64,000 nucleotides of DNA from Isoetes taiwanensis. Taxonomy: Eukaryota > Streptophyta > Lycopodiopsida > Isoetales > Isoetaceae. A program made the translations under genes and the position numbers. Positions 12,281 to 25,025 of this stretch are shown here, in pieces. Location of the stretch: contig JAJEKV010000001.1 in NCBI GenBank assembly GCA_021234155.1, forward strand, positions 31,880,177-31,944,176, written 5' to 3'. The stretch's first letter is position 1. The number at the start of each line of letters is the position of its first letter. The notes under the pieces were generated by a model. The model did not search any database and was not told the origin of the DNA. It worked only from the letters and a program-made list of their open reading frames with translations.

Positions 12281-15200
12281 TCTTAGAGTTTTTTAAGATT
12301 TTGCAAAGAGCCACAATAGAATGTTCTAAAATGTTTCATAATAAAGGTATACAATATAAATCTTGGAAAAAAAAATGTTCTAGATGCTCGGGTGGTGGTT
12401 TCAACTCCTAAAATAGAAAGTGTTTTAGACATGTTGCACGATCCAAGATAGATTATTTTGGAAGGTTTTAACCGCTTCATGGGTAAGCACTTCAATCAAA
12501 ATAGAAAATTCTAAGAGAATCTAAGGGAATCTTCATGAATGCTAAAGTTGAAGAATATAAAGGAATGCTAAAATTGGAATTTGCAATCAATTTGGAACAT
12601 GCAACCGTAGGACGGTTAAATTTTTGTTTACATATGCATCTCTCTATTGGAGATTCTAATTGGTCGCCGATTATTTTGGGATTATTCCTATTGGTTCCAT
12701 GTGGTGCTTATGACGAGCTTTGCTACCATTGAAAGTTCCATGTTTTTGCCCTCAATATTTTTGAACATGTGAGTGACCGAAAGGGTTTGGTACATAAAGA
12801 CCATTGTGCACTTTTGAACCATTGAAAGTTGCACAAGGCACTCGGGTGGAAAAAATCAAGGGGTGATGGCTTTTGATCATGCACAATGGAGGACATATTG
12901 CACAATGGAGGACATTTCGCCGCATCAGTGGTCCACAAACAATCTAAAAACATCCCATAAAATGACTTTTGCCCGTAAACGTTGGTGATGTGAGATGCCC
13001 AAAATAATTTAATCCGAGATTGATATTTTGCAAAACATAGAATAGTCAAGGTTTTCTCAACTTGGTACCGATTAACCCGTTTACGCCCAACCACACAATA
13101 GCAAGGCAATAGTAATAGAATTTAAAAGCCCAGAGGAAGTCAATTAATAGAACTAATTTCATTCTATAGAACTAAATTCACGCCCCATAATTGGCCATTG
13201 CTCTTCAACTTCACAAGAAGTCAGTTAACGTAAACTCATTCCATTCTAGGGCAATAAGAATGGCACCCCATTTTCGACTAAATAGATATACCGGGGAAGT
13301 GTGCAATAGAAAACAAACTCAAGGGCAGCTTTTTAGGCCCAATAGTGACGGACACAACCCATAGTATTTGGTTCCACCACTTTTGTGCAAGGTGCAAGTC
13401 GACTAATGGCGCATTCACATGCATACAAAGAAAAAGCCACCGCAAGAAGGCATGACATATTGGGCAGCGCCACAGAAAATTTTGGGCAAACCGCGCAAAT
13501 CTTACGGCAGAGGCCCCCGCCAGATGCCTATCGCCGAATTGATGAAGCCCGGAGATTGATGATGAAAACTGATCTCGCCCGACGATGCATCGAAAGGGAA
13601 GTCCTTTACAAGAAAACCTCAAAGAACAAAGGACGTGGGAATCATTTGAAGAGGCATGCCAACTAACCGAAAAATATTAGAGTGCTCAAGAAGGCGCTTG
13701 GAGAGGAATTACAAAGGCTTACTGGGACGGGTCATCGCCGGAGCTAAGATTATGTAAAAATACAAGGTCTCTAATGACCACCACCGAAGAAGTATGTCTT
13801 CGGTACAAAGACTTTGTCAAACAGCCAGGTTGAAGAACGCTAAACCTTAAAGGGATTCACACCAAAAGTTGCATCCAACTTGAAAAGAAAAGTTGCATTG
13901 GTGAAGCACCCGGATGCGTAATCCACTTTCTTTATCGCGTCCACCGGTTTCAAGTGTGCATTGCCGATGTGGGTACAGTCCCCCATGATATCACACTATT
14001 CGTGCTTGATAGCCGAGGCACCGATGGTCGCTGATGACTATAATGCCTACAAACATATGCGGTGGTTACACCACTTTAAAATGAATTACACAATTGTCAC
14101 GATATGTTTCCTCGACATGTCCCACGATATGCTTTATCCGCTGCAAAAAGACTTGAATGCGCCAAAGTGATACGGCCAGCGGTCCTCATAGATGAAAACA
14201 GGGGATTGAATTTAGCACAAATTAGTAAAATTTTCATGTCCTTATCGCTATGATAGCCATGATGGATGATAAGGAATATGATCAGGCTTAAGGAAAACCA
14301 GATGGAGAAAAAACTTGCATGACGTTGTTATCGCCTAGATGAACGCATGCGAAAATGTCTTTTATCTTGAGCAAGAAGATAAGGGGAAGGGTATCGCTGA
14401 CGGAACGGCTAGAGGAAGAAGAGGAAGAAACCAGGCCTAACCCCTTCTTTGTAGAGCACATTGGCACGCCACATAAGGGAGGCTTAAACAAGAACGGATT
14501 CTCTATGGCCCTTTCTCATTATCTCATTGAAGCACTTTGCCCATTGGGGACAATCTTGCCGGGAGCTTCAAATTTTCCGGAGGTTACATCGGTGGAAGCT
14601 TTTGAAGTTAGCAAGGAAATGCCGCAGCGCCATCTCCGATGATCGAGCCAAGCATTTCTTGAGCTCTTCTTTGAGAAAGTACTAGAGGAAGCATCTAGGG
14701 ACCAATCGGGAAGTGAAAATGCAAAGCTTCTACCTCTAAGGCCAAAATACCTCTTAAGGCCGGAAGTTAATGACGGGATCGAGAGTCCAAATCGAAAAGC
14801 TCTAGCCAGGTTAGCGCGAAGAGTAATGAACTATCAAGCATAGTTCAAACTATCTGATCTCAACCGATGTGGTTGGTGCTTCTAGCGCACCCGAGACAAC
14901 TCGTAATAAGGATGCAACTAAGAAGACACCACGAGGATTGATGAAAAAAGAAAGGTATTGTGACAATGCTCGCTTTTCTTATGATATCCATGCATTTTTA
15001 CAAACGACAAGCATATAGAAATCGCTACCAAGCGATTTAGAATTTCCTTGACTTTCATATTTTTAGATTTTGTTGACATGCATCATTAACTAAATCGCTA
15101 CCGGCTGGCGTTTGGTTGTTCCATTTCTTTCATCTCACGCTATTGTTGCATTAGCTATGACATGATCTCGCTTCCCAAAAGTACCGGGTCTTTGATTTGA

Positions 15201-18200
15201 ATGGTGTGTATGTAGAACGTTTCCTAAAGCAACGTTTGATAAGTCATGGTATGCGAACAACCATTTGAGACGATACCAAATATGTTTACCCGCCTTTATC
15301 TAAAAGAAGATGTTGGACCAGCCTTCACCTCTGTTTCATTGTGCAATTTGGTCATCTATGGAGCATAGAAATATACAGAAGTTTTGAAAGTAGTGCCCGA
15401 GCTAAATAGAGATTGAAGGCCCATCCGGGATCAAAGCAAATGTGCTTCATTCACAAACCCTAAAGATCCGGCTGTAAAAAGATATTTGTGAAATGCTTGC
15501 GCAACATGATGGATGCCCTAGGTGTTGAGGAAAAGGAAGGCATGTCATGGTTGATGATGACGCCCCTAAAGTGTTGCTTCAATCGGGCCACAGCCATTAA
15601 ACCGCCATCCTATCATCCCGATATGTTTAGCCAAGATGACTTCCTACTTCATTTTGTCGTTGTCTTGCAAGAAATAGCTTCGTGTGGAAAACGGTCGAAG
15701 AGATACAAACACTATATCCGCTACTTGATCGGACAGGGAAAATTGACAGTGGACCTTGAGAAAATCGTTCTAGAAAGGGAACTCTTTTGATATATATATA
15801 TGTATACCAAAATACACTTTCCATAAAAGTTTTGAATATGAAATATACTTTACACCAAAGCTTTTGAATATATATTGTGTTCTTGTAGCAAAGCATTATT
15901 GGTTCTCGTGGTAACGCATTGTATTATTATATTATGTGTATGCAAGATGAACCATGAGGACCTCTCGCAGGTGCCGCCCGCCTAGAAATAGAACTTGAGG
16001 ACCGGCCGATTCATTGTTGCTATGAATCCCGGCCCGCTTCTATCCCGATCCATTCGATGTTGTAATCCATCTTCTATGGAATCCGAGCATGGTTTGTTCA
16101 TGATCGAGGATCTCGTGATGTCGCCGACGCATGAATCTAATAGTTTTTGAAGTTTATGTTGTTTGATCATGCTATATTTATGCTAACAAAAATCGGTCAC
16201 ACGCGATTTGAACCAATTAAAAATCTCTCGCTTTGTAGCAACTTGCTTGCTGTTATTTATTGATAAAGCACTAAAATTTCAATCTATAGATTTCGTAGTC
16301 GTCCGTGATGGTATGAAATAATAAGCAATTTCCTACTTTTTATATTGCCAACATTCTGTCATAATATGGGTGATTTGCATCGAATATTTGAATGCATTTC
16401 AATTTCAACACAAAATGCATATTCCTAGGCCGAAAATGAACTCAGTGCAAAAGTGTGGTTAATTCAATATAAAGGTCAATAAAAGGCTTATACGGCGCGA
16501 TTTTGGAATAGACATAATCCCAATTTAATTGAATGATGGTTACAATGGCGGGGCTGGCTATAGACAATGGCTAGGGTTGACCACTCCATCCGCCCCCTCG
16601 GTGCATTACTTTTGGATAGGCTAGATCTGCTCGGGTGCGACTAGCTCGCTTTGATATGCAATCTCATGGTATCACCCATTGAGATTGCTCCGGTTGTACC
16701 CCCTGGTCCATCGAGGTGGGAAGGGTTCCATCTCCCTTCTCGGGGTCTAGAGGTTCCGGGGGGCTAGAGAATCGCGGGCAAACACACGATTCTTCCCCAC
16801 TTAACTCCCCAAAATAAGAGCTGTGTCACACCGCAACTCTTGAGAGGCAGGCCAACACCATTGCCCCAGGAGGTGCCGGACCCATGCCCGGCCCACTTGA
16901 AGTGACCGGCCATAAGCCTAGCCCGCTATGGGATCCCCAAGAGTCGCAGACTCCGCCAGTGGACCCTCCCCGCCGCCTCGCCTCTCTAGCCCCGCTATGT
17001 AAAGGCCGAGTCATACCATAGCTCTCATAGCCTTGGATGGGTTCCTATGCATAGGTCGTGAATAATAATAGGAACTAAAGGGTCTAAACTAGGAGCATTA
17101 CTAAGTAATGGCTACTGGGTCTCTACCCCTTCCCAATACAAGAGGAGCAAACATGATCAACCAATATTACATATCCACATAACATGATCACAATAAGAAG
17201 AACATCTAAACCTAATCATATACATCTAACTTACAGTTAGGGTTCATTGATTAGGGTTCAAGATCTATCTTTGTGTCTAGGAAGGCTCTACTAGAGACAC
17301 GAATGCTAACTCATCTCGAGTCCTAACTTCCGTGATGATCTACAAAGAACTCTAATCCAAATACCGCCTCCCGAGGAACTCCCTCTTATTCCCTGCCTCC
17401 ATGATCTTTGAGGTGGTTGAAGTAGCTCCCACTCCTATTGATGCACACACGCCTGGGGCTGCTATGCTAGGCTATGCCACAAAATGGTTCTCTAAACGGA
17501 GTTTCGAGTTAAAAGAGTTCTAGACCGTTGGGATTTAAAATGGCTTAGGGTTAGGGTTTGGCCATTTATAGGTTAATGTTGATGTCACCTGAAGTAAATA
17601 CTACATTACGTAAAAGATATTATGTTCAATCTTACCCAAATTCTCGCTTTAACTCTTCACTTTTACCTTTTTGCATTGTTGAATATAAACCTAAAAGGCA
17701 ATTCTTTGCCAAGGGGTCGGACTTTCATTCATAAAGATAACATACAATCAATCAAATCATTCCCAAGCTCCAATGTCTTGGGCACAAGATCAAAGAATAT
17801 TGATGATAGATGAAATCAAACAATTTGCCTCAATTATCCATTGATTCATGAAGCAAGGAAGGCATATTCAAGCATTTGCAGGTCAATCCAGTCTCTCAAG
17901 TGTTTCTTGATCGAATCTCACGCCCAAAGCCCTCGAAGTCCTTCCTCAGAACATAATTCCCCTTTCATAATCGCCCTTTTCGCCCATTATTGGCCTCACT
18001 CAAAAGATGCACACGCGTCGGGGTTGTTGTGCTAGGCTATGCCATAGCAAACGGTTCTAAAACGAGTTTGGAGCGCCAAGAAGATTCACGTGCATCGTTT
18101 GGAGCTTTGTGAAAGAGGCCTAGGGTTAGGGTTTAGGCCTCTATAGGTTAGGTTCCACATGTTATGCCACGTGGCTCCAATAGGGCAATCCCATGTGGCG

Positions 18201-20679
18201 GGTGCCCAATAGGTTAAGGCCACGTGGAAAATGGTCTTAACCTAAGGTTGGCTAAGTTATATAAATGACTTAGTCATGCACCTTATGCCACTAATCTATG
18301 GTATACAAGACTATGAAGGTAGATTTGTATAGTGATTTAACCTAGAAAATATATGTATTTATGGCATATATTTCCCTGGAACGTCACAACAGCTACAACC
18401 AAGACATTGAAACGCAGGCCAATCATGTCTACAACTTCAAGACATCGCCCTTGTAACACTTATGTTCTTGCAGATACACAAATTGAACATCCAACTTAGA
18501 CAGGTAAAAGTAGATGTGGCTCCTCTTTAAAGCAAAACTTAATTATTTTGAGAAATTTAAGATTCTATTTGAGCATGAAATAGGTCGCACGCTACCCACA
18601 TGATGCAAAATATGGCTAGACTGAAGCAGAAGTTGACGTTTTATTCTAGAAATTACGCCAAGAAATTATAGTTGTGTGAAATTGCATTCAAGGGGACTTT
18701 CCCACGCCTTCTTTGTGCCCTGTAATCTATAATGATGCTCCCATCAGATAAACACGGAATTCCCCTCCCATGGCGACCACATCACCATGGCAAAGGCCCT
18801 CCAAATCATACTCGGACCACTTGGGATGGCCAAGTGTCAAGGCAGGAACACGGAGGTGTCATTCGCTCCACGCCCACTATGGAAAATCCTATACAGCCCG
18901 GAAAGCGCATATATAACGCTAGCATACAATCATCATGCAAAAAATAATATACCACCAATAAAGGGTGGCCCATCCATCATCATCACGGAAAGATAAGACA
19001 TCCATAATAACATGAAATAACACCATGACAAGGCACTACCCCAGGCTCGGACTCCAACGGATCAACTGACGGCCACGGTCTCAAGATATCAACAGACGGA
19101 GGTATAACATGGCATTACCGGGCCTAATACAATGACTAGGGTTGTCCACTCCATCCGCTCTCCCCAGTGCACACTTTGGATGATAGGGTCAATCATGCTA
19201 TGCGTGCTTGTAGCCCTCCGGACACGCAATCCCAAGGAATCACCCTTCGGGACTACTCCGCATTACATCTCCCCGGCCCGATGAGGCAGGGAGAGGAGTT
19301 CTCCTCCCCTGCCGCCATGCTATGGCAAAGATAGAAGAGCAAGACACATTTTGAAGAATCCTTACACTTTGATCTGAATTTCAAGGCACAAGAAGAATGT
19401 CTTATTGGCATACATTGAAGGCTTGAAGAGCAAGGTGAGGACAATTAACTCAGGTCACACAAAAGAGGCAAAGGGAGAATCAAGCAAAAAAAAAGAAGAC
19501 GACCCCTGGAAGATCTCTTGGCATGTAATCATTTGAGTTCTTGGCATCTTTGTGCTCTTTGATTCCCATCCCACATCTCCCATGCTTTCTACCATCATGA
19601 AATACCCATGAGATCTTGAATTCCATGCCCACAATTCATTTCCACGCCAAATTTGGCTTTGAAGATTTTTTCTAGTCAAAACTACACTTTCAAGAACCAT
19701 TCACATGCCACACACTTATCATACCACTTCCACATCATTCAAAGTTCTAAAACCTCACTTGACTTGGTCATACATGTGGTCAAAGGTCATTCCATCCATC
19801 AAAGTCAACGAAAAGGGAAGATCATAAGATCCCTAAGGGAAGCATTCAAAAGTCAAGTTTGCCTAAGGAAATGCCAATGATTTGCATTTTTACAAAAATT
19901 GACCCATGGAAGGTACATTTGAAGTGCCAAGTCATCACACACATCACCTCTCTTGGCATGCCATGTCATGCCTTTATCTCCATGATCACACTTCAAATTT
20001 TTGTCATTCTTTGGATCATTGCCACATCATCATTAGACCTCCACATCACCATCCACATGTCACACACATCATGTTCACATCACTTGAGGTTTTGACTAGA
20101 AAGAATTTTCTAAGCCAAGTTGATTGACACGTCACCATCCTTATTTGCCATGTCATCCCTACCTTGCCTTGTCATCATTCTCACATGCCACATCACCTCC
20201 CTTTTGAGCCATTTTAAGCCAAAATCGAAAATGCCCAATTGCAAAAAAAAAAAAGATTCCCAGAATCTTCTAGAGCATGAAAAAAAGAGTCCCATTGGAA
20301 AAAAGAAAATTGAAAAATTCGTTTATCTTGGTCCTTATATTTGCCTCCTTGTGAAACGTGCCATAGTCCATGGGGTAAAATTTTTTTCCTATCTACTCCC
20401 CAAGCCTATTTTTTTTTCCCTTACCAATCTCCCCATGCCGTAGTGGAACATCGGTAGCAGGGGCGATGGAGGTACCGAATCCACGCGGATATTGCAATTT
20501 AATAATTATAAATTAAGGTTTTGCTTTTCCTTATATACCTTGAGCTGCCAAACCTAAATTTGCTCGTGGATATATCGTTGAAAGTTATCAAGAACCCTAA
20601 ACTCACGGAACGCCAAGATCCAAGGCCGATTCGCCAAACTAATTGTGCAATCATGCTCCAAACCTGCCGAATAACCTGA

Positions 20680-22073
20680 GTGGCTATCCTGTATTGTCCC
20701 TGTAGAAAAGAAAAATAAAACCATCAGAATCCGCATTGATTACAGGGATTTGAGCAAGGCTACCATCAAAGATTGCTATCCATTACCATTTTTAGAAGAG
20801 GTTTTACATGCTGTTGCAGGTAAAGATATTTATTCCTTCTTAGATGGTTTCTCAGGTTTTAATCAAATAAATATTAAAGAAGAAGATCAGCCAAAAACTT
20901 CATTCATTACACCTTGGGGAACATTTGCCATGAAAAGGATGCCCTTTGGGCTAATGAATGCTTCTGCAACATTCCAAAGAGCTATGGACACAATTTTTAA
21001 AGATATGCCTACTAACACTTTTCGTGTGTTCTTGGATGATCTCTGCTTGGGAACTTCCCTTGAAAACCACTTTGATATGCTAACTATGTTGTTTGCCTTA
21101 TGTAGAAAAGGGGGAGTCAGCTTGAATCCGAAAAAATGTGTTTTCTTATCCTCAAAAAGGGAATTACTTGGACATGTGGTGTCCACAAAAGGTATACAAA
21201 TTGCTGAAGCTAAGATTGAGGCTTTGAAAAAGTTGGCACCTCCTAAGACCCTCAAACAGGTAAAAAGTTTCATGGGGATGACCAGCTTCTTGAAAATGTC
21301 ATTTTTCACACACTATGAGTCCAATTTCTAACCTCACAAAGGTTGGAAAATTTTCCAAAATTGAGAGCAAGCATATTCTGATCAATTGGGATGAACAGTG
21401 CCAAGAGTCTTTTGACAAAATCATTAATGCCATTTGTAACTCCATCTTGTTAAAGCCTCCTAATCTTGAAAAGCCTTTCAAAGCCTACATCATGTCACCA
21501 AAAAGGGCAATTGGTCTTGCCTTGTTACAAGAGGATCATGTGATAGCTTTTGCAAGCAAAATGTGGTCAGACACTGAGCTGAGATATCCCAGATTAGAGA
21601 AGAGTGCAGCTGCCTTGATGTTCTTGATAGAGAGACAAGGACATTTGCTACAAAACAGCCAAATCCAGGTCTTTATGAGGCAAAATCCTTTATTTTTTGC
21701 CAAAAAGCAACCAAAAGCAAAGTTGTGCAGGTGGCGCAAAGTTCAAACCTATGACATCACTGTTAATTTGGTCAATCTAGTAGAGAATCCCAGTTCATAC
21801 CGCCCTTATGTTCTATTTGAGCACGAGGATCAAAATGGTCTATGCAATGATGATAATGTGACTAACTTGGTTGCTTTTGATGTAGAAAACACAGATTGGC
21901 AGCAGGAGATTAGGGTTATCTCGAAAAACAATGAAGTATCAAAGAATTTGAGCAGCAAATAAGAAAGGAGATTTAAGGACAAATGCAAGAAGTTCAGACT
22001 TATTGAAGATGTATTGTGCAAGATTGACAAGGAAGGAGTTTTATTGAGGTGTGTAGAGCAGATTCACAAGTGA
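20680..22073 (+). pseudogene. Ty3/gypsy reverse transcriptase-RNase H relic, copy 2
   Basis: This is the better copy. It reads from the RT fingers (P-E-W-L-S, then R-I-D-Y-R-D-L-S-K-A-T) through SFLDGFSGFNQI, TPWGTFAMKRMPFG and the catalytic box FLDDL (usually YLDDI or FLDDI) to LGHVVSTKGI in a 193-codon open frame at 20,750-21,331. A frameshift follows at about 21,300. Then comes the connection/RNase H part at 21,315-21,962 and a stop. A further conserved tail (RFKDKCKKF, KIDKEGVLLRC) ends at 22,073. Protease and integrase are not seen. The domains mark Ty3/gypsy rather than copia, where integrase precedes RT. Confidence 0.88.
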
Positions 22074-23370
22074 AGGGATATATGGACCGGCTAGGGATTA
22101 AGTAATTCATTTTTGGGAGGGGGGGGGGGGCTTTCACACATGGTTGAGACTACGATTTGGCGTATTGTATGCAAAACCGTATAGTTGTGTATGTTTGAGC
22201 AGCTTCATTCCATTTAGAGGTCATGTTGCTTTTTTAGGTTTTGGATGGCATTTTGGCAATGATTCTAAAAGAAAAAAGATAGCTTGCCTCTTGAGGGAAT
22301 CGATAAGGCCGCATGTGTGCCTTTGCACGCTTCTAGTGCCTTGCTCCAGCCCCAAAACCGCCCCTCCTAGTGCATGCGATTAGGGGCAAAGGTTCGAGCC
22401 GCGGAAGCCACTCTAGGCTTCGCCAAGCATTATTGTATGTGTGTTTGCGCAAGGCATCCAAACGAGGCTTCCAGGGAAAGCTAAGGCGCTGGATTCCTCG
22501 ATCCTCCGCCCAACGAGGAGGATTTGTTTTTTGTTTTTTGTTTTCCTTGCTTTGTTTCTTTTACAAAGGTCGAATTGCGTGCATTGTGGATCCGGGTGCG
22601 CACGTGAAAGGCAAAATGGAGATTCTTTTCCCTTTGTGGCCATCGCTGCTTGGAGATACAAAACACAAAAAGGGAAAAATTTTACTTGTGTGTTTGATTC
22701 GAAGTTGCCTCCTCAAATGCTCCAAAGAAGTTGCCTCGCTCAAATGCTCCAAATAAAGTCTAATGTAATTATCTTTGGGACCTAAAATGCGAGGCTGGGC
22801 GCTTTATTTTGATAAGTAAAACTTGGGTAAGACATTGCCGGTGCTCAAATCGGTCTTTTTAGGCAAGAGCCAAAGATTATATCATAACATATATATGTTC
22901 TTATGTTTGTCCTCCCGAATCCGGGTGGTTGATCCCGAGATCCCTCACGGCCACGCGGCTTTGGGACGATCTTATGGCCCGTGTGGCTTGGGAGTTTGTG
23001 ACCGATTATATGTAAGTGATCCCTGGTGGTCCAAAGTTGATCTCGATCCCCGACCTGCTGGTCCGAGATCCCACTTACTCACGCTGTTTTAGATATATCC
23101 TACATGATCCTACGGGTCCCATTGATCATAATCCTTGGTCCAAGATCCCACGACCACATTGCATGCTCGGGCCTTGGTATTTTCAACAAATCTTAAGGAA
23201 AGGCTTTTAAAATTTTTTATGTTATTGGGGATAAGAACCCCTGGTCATTAACCCCCAAACCCCCATTCTAACCACTAGACCGTGCATTAATTCCATGAAT
23301 AATTTATATTTCAAATATACTTAAAGGTAATATTCTAATTAAGATAAAATAGAATATAACATTCTAGATA

Positions 23371-23448
23371 ATTCAAGAAAGTTCTAGAAAGTTCGAGGCT
23401 CTAGAAAGTTCTAAAAATCTTCTAGAATGTTCTAGAAAGTTCTAGAAT
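23371..23448. promoter_or_regulatory. Heat-shock-element-like arrays, copy 2
   Basis: This is the counterpart of the copy-1 arrays. The six-unit run at 23,419-23,448 is perfectly conserved, and a four-unit run (TTC-GAA-TTC-GAA) lies at 23,371-23,390. The array sits about 1.3 kb downstream of the gypsy relic. Confidence 0.45.
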
Positions 23449-23984
23449 TCTAAAATGTTTTGGAATATAAGAGAATCTAGGGAAATCTAAGAGAATCCTT
23501 CCAAATGTAAGGGAATCTTTAGGAATGTAAGGAAATAGGGAAATACTTCCGTAAAAGTTTCTGGGATGTTTTGAAAGTTTCGAACGTTCCGAAAAAGTTC
23601 TAGAATGTTTTAGAAATTTGTAGAATGTAAGGGAATCCGGAGAATTAAAGGAATCTAAGGAAATCTCATAAATTATAAGAGAATCTAGGAAGATATTTAC
23701 AAGTCTAAAGGAATCTCTTAAAATCTAGTTGAATCTAGGGGAATCTTCATAATATCTAAGGGAATCTAAAAAGATCTTGATGAAATCTTAGAGTTTTTTT
23801 AAGATTTTGCAAAGAGCCACAATAGAATGTTCTAAAATGTTTCATAATAAAGGTATACAATATAAATCTTGGAAAAAAAAATGCCTCAGTCTAAAATAGA
23901 AAGTGTTTTAGACATGTTGCACAGATCCAAGATAGATTATTTTGAAAGGTTTTAACTGCTCATGGGTAAGCACTTCAATCAAAA

Positions 23985-24116
23985 TAGAAAATTCTAAGAG
24001 AATCTAAGGGAATCTTCATGAATGCTAAAGTTGAAGAATATAAAGGAATATAGAAAATTCTAAGAGAATCTAAGGGAATCTTCATGAATGCTAAAGTTGA
24101 AGAATATAAAGGAATG
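23985..24116. repeat. Copy-2-specific 66-bp tandem duplication
   Basis: The 66-bp unit beginning TAGAAAATTCTAAGAG occurs twice in a row here. Copy 1 has it once, at about 12,501-12,566. The two repeats are essentially identical, so the event looks recent. Confidence 0.9.
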
Positions 24117-24698
24117 CTAAAATTGGAATTTGCACTGTTGGAACATGCACCGTATGCATCTCTCAATTGGAGATTCTAATTGGTCTGGCTGGGATTATTT
24201 CCGGCTGTGGTGCTTATGACGAGCTTTGCTACCATTGGGTTCCATGTTTTTTTGCCCTCAATATTTTTAAACGGTGCAAAGACCATTGTGCACTTTTGAA
24301 CCATTGAAAGTTGCACAAGGCACTCGGGTGGAAAAATCAAGGGTCGTTGATCTTGCACAATGGAGGACATATTCGCCAGATCAGTGGTCCACAAACAATC
24401 TAAAAAAACATCCCATAAAATGACTTTTGCCTGTAAACGTTGGTGATGTGAGATGCGCCAAAATAATTTAATCCGAGATTGATATTTTTGCAAAACATAG
24501 AATAGTCAGTGCTCTTCTCAACTTGGTACCAGATTAACCTGTTACGTCCAACCACACAATAGCAAGGCAATAGTAATAGAATTCAGAAAGCTCCAGAGGA
24601 AGTCAATTAATAGAACTAATTTCATTCTATAGAACTAAATTCACGCCCCATAATTGGCCATTGCTCTTCTCAACTTCACAAGACCAGTTAACAGAAAC

Positions 24699-25025
24699 TC
24701 ATTCCATTCTAGGGCAATAAGAATGGCACCCCATTTCTGACTGAATAGATATACTGGGGAAGTGTGCAATAGAAAACAAACTGAAGGGCAGCTTTTTAGG
24801 CCCAATAGTGACGGACACAACCCATAGTATTTGGTTCCACCACGTTCTTGTGCAAGCAGGCAAGCTGACTAATGGCAGATTCACATGCATACAAAGAAAA
24901 AAAAGCCAGCTGCAAGAAGGCATGACATATTGGGCAGCTGCAAAAATTTCAAGCAGCACTGCAAATCTTACGGCAGCCCCGCCCATGCCTATCAGCGAAT
25001 TGATGAAGCTGGAGAGCTGCTGCAC
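24699..25025 (-). other. Unassigned minus-strand ORF open in both tandem copies
   Basis: A 108-codon minus-strand frame at the right end of copy 2 has a 114-codon counterpart at 13,278-13,622 in copy 1. The shared core is W-W-N-Q-I-L-W-V-V-S. It is hydrophobic with scattered Cys. I recognise no domain. Staying open in both copies is mild support only, because the two sequences are nearly the same. It may be chance. Confidence 0.15.

Larger units (their letters stand above)
2040..13552. repeat. 11.5-kb tandem unit, copy 1
   Basis: From about 2,040 the sequence recurs in the same order and orientation at about 13,553, with an offset of about 11.5 kb that drifts from 11,511 near the reverse-transcriptase part to 11,462 near the end because of indels. 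Apart from the gypsy relic at 9.2-10.6 kb I see no recognisable protein: 2.0-9.1 kb is broken into short open frames. The copy ends at the motif GAATTGATGAAGC, immediately before copy 2 begins. The junction is in the raw sequence. Whether it is a genomic duplication or an assembly duplication cannot be told from here. Confidence 0.9.
13553..25020. repeat. 11.5-kb tandem unit, copy 2
   Basis: This is the second direct copy of the 2,040-13,552 unit. It keeps a better reverse-transcriptase frame than copy 1. Copy-specific differences include a 66-bp tandem duplication at 23,985-24,116 (single in copy 1), loss of about 20 bp near 23,880 relative to 12,380, and a shortened stretch around 24,130-24,235. 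These are not simple sequencing noise. Many other differences are short and sit at CAG/CTG. Beyond 25,020 the sequence is unique. Confidence 0.9.

Noticed and set aside
20680-22073. Endogenous caulimovirus-type polymerase
   Set aside because: The motifs fit plant Ty3/gypsy RT and RNase H. No movement-protein or coat-protein motif is seen nearby.
2040-25020. The two 11.5-kb copies as a pair of giant LTRs
   Set aside because: They abut directly with no internal region, primer site or polypurine tract between them, and the gypsy pol lies inside each copy.
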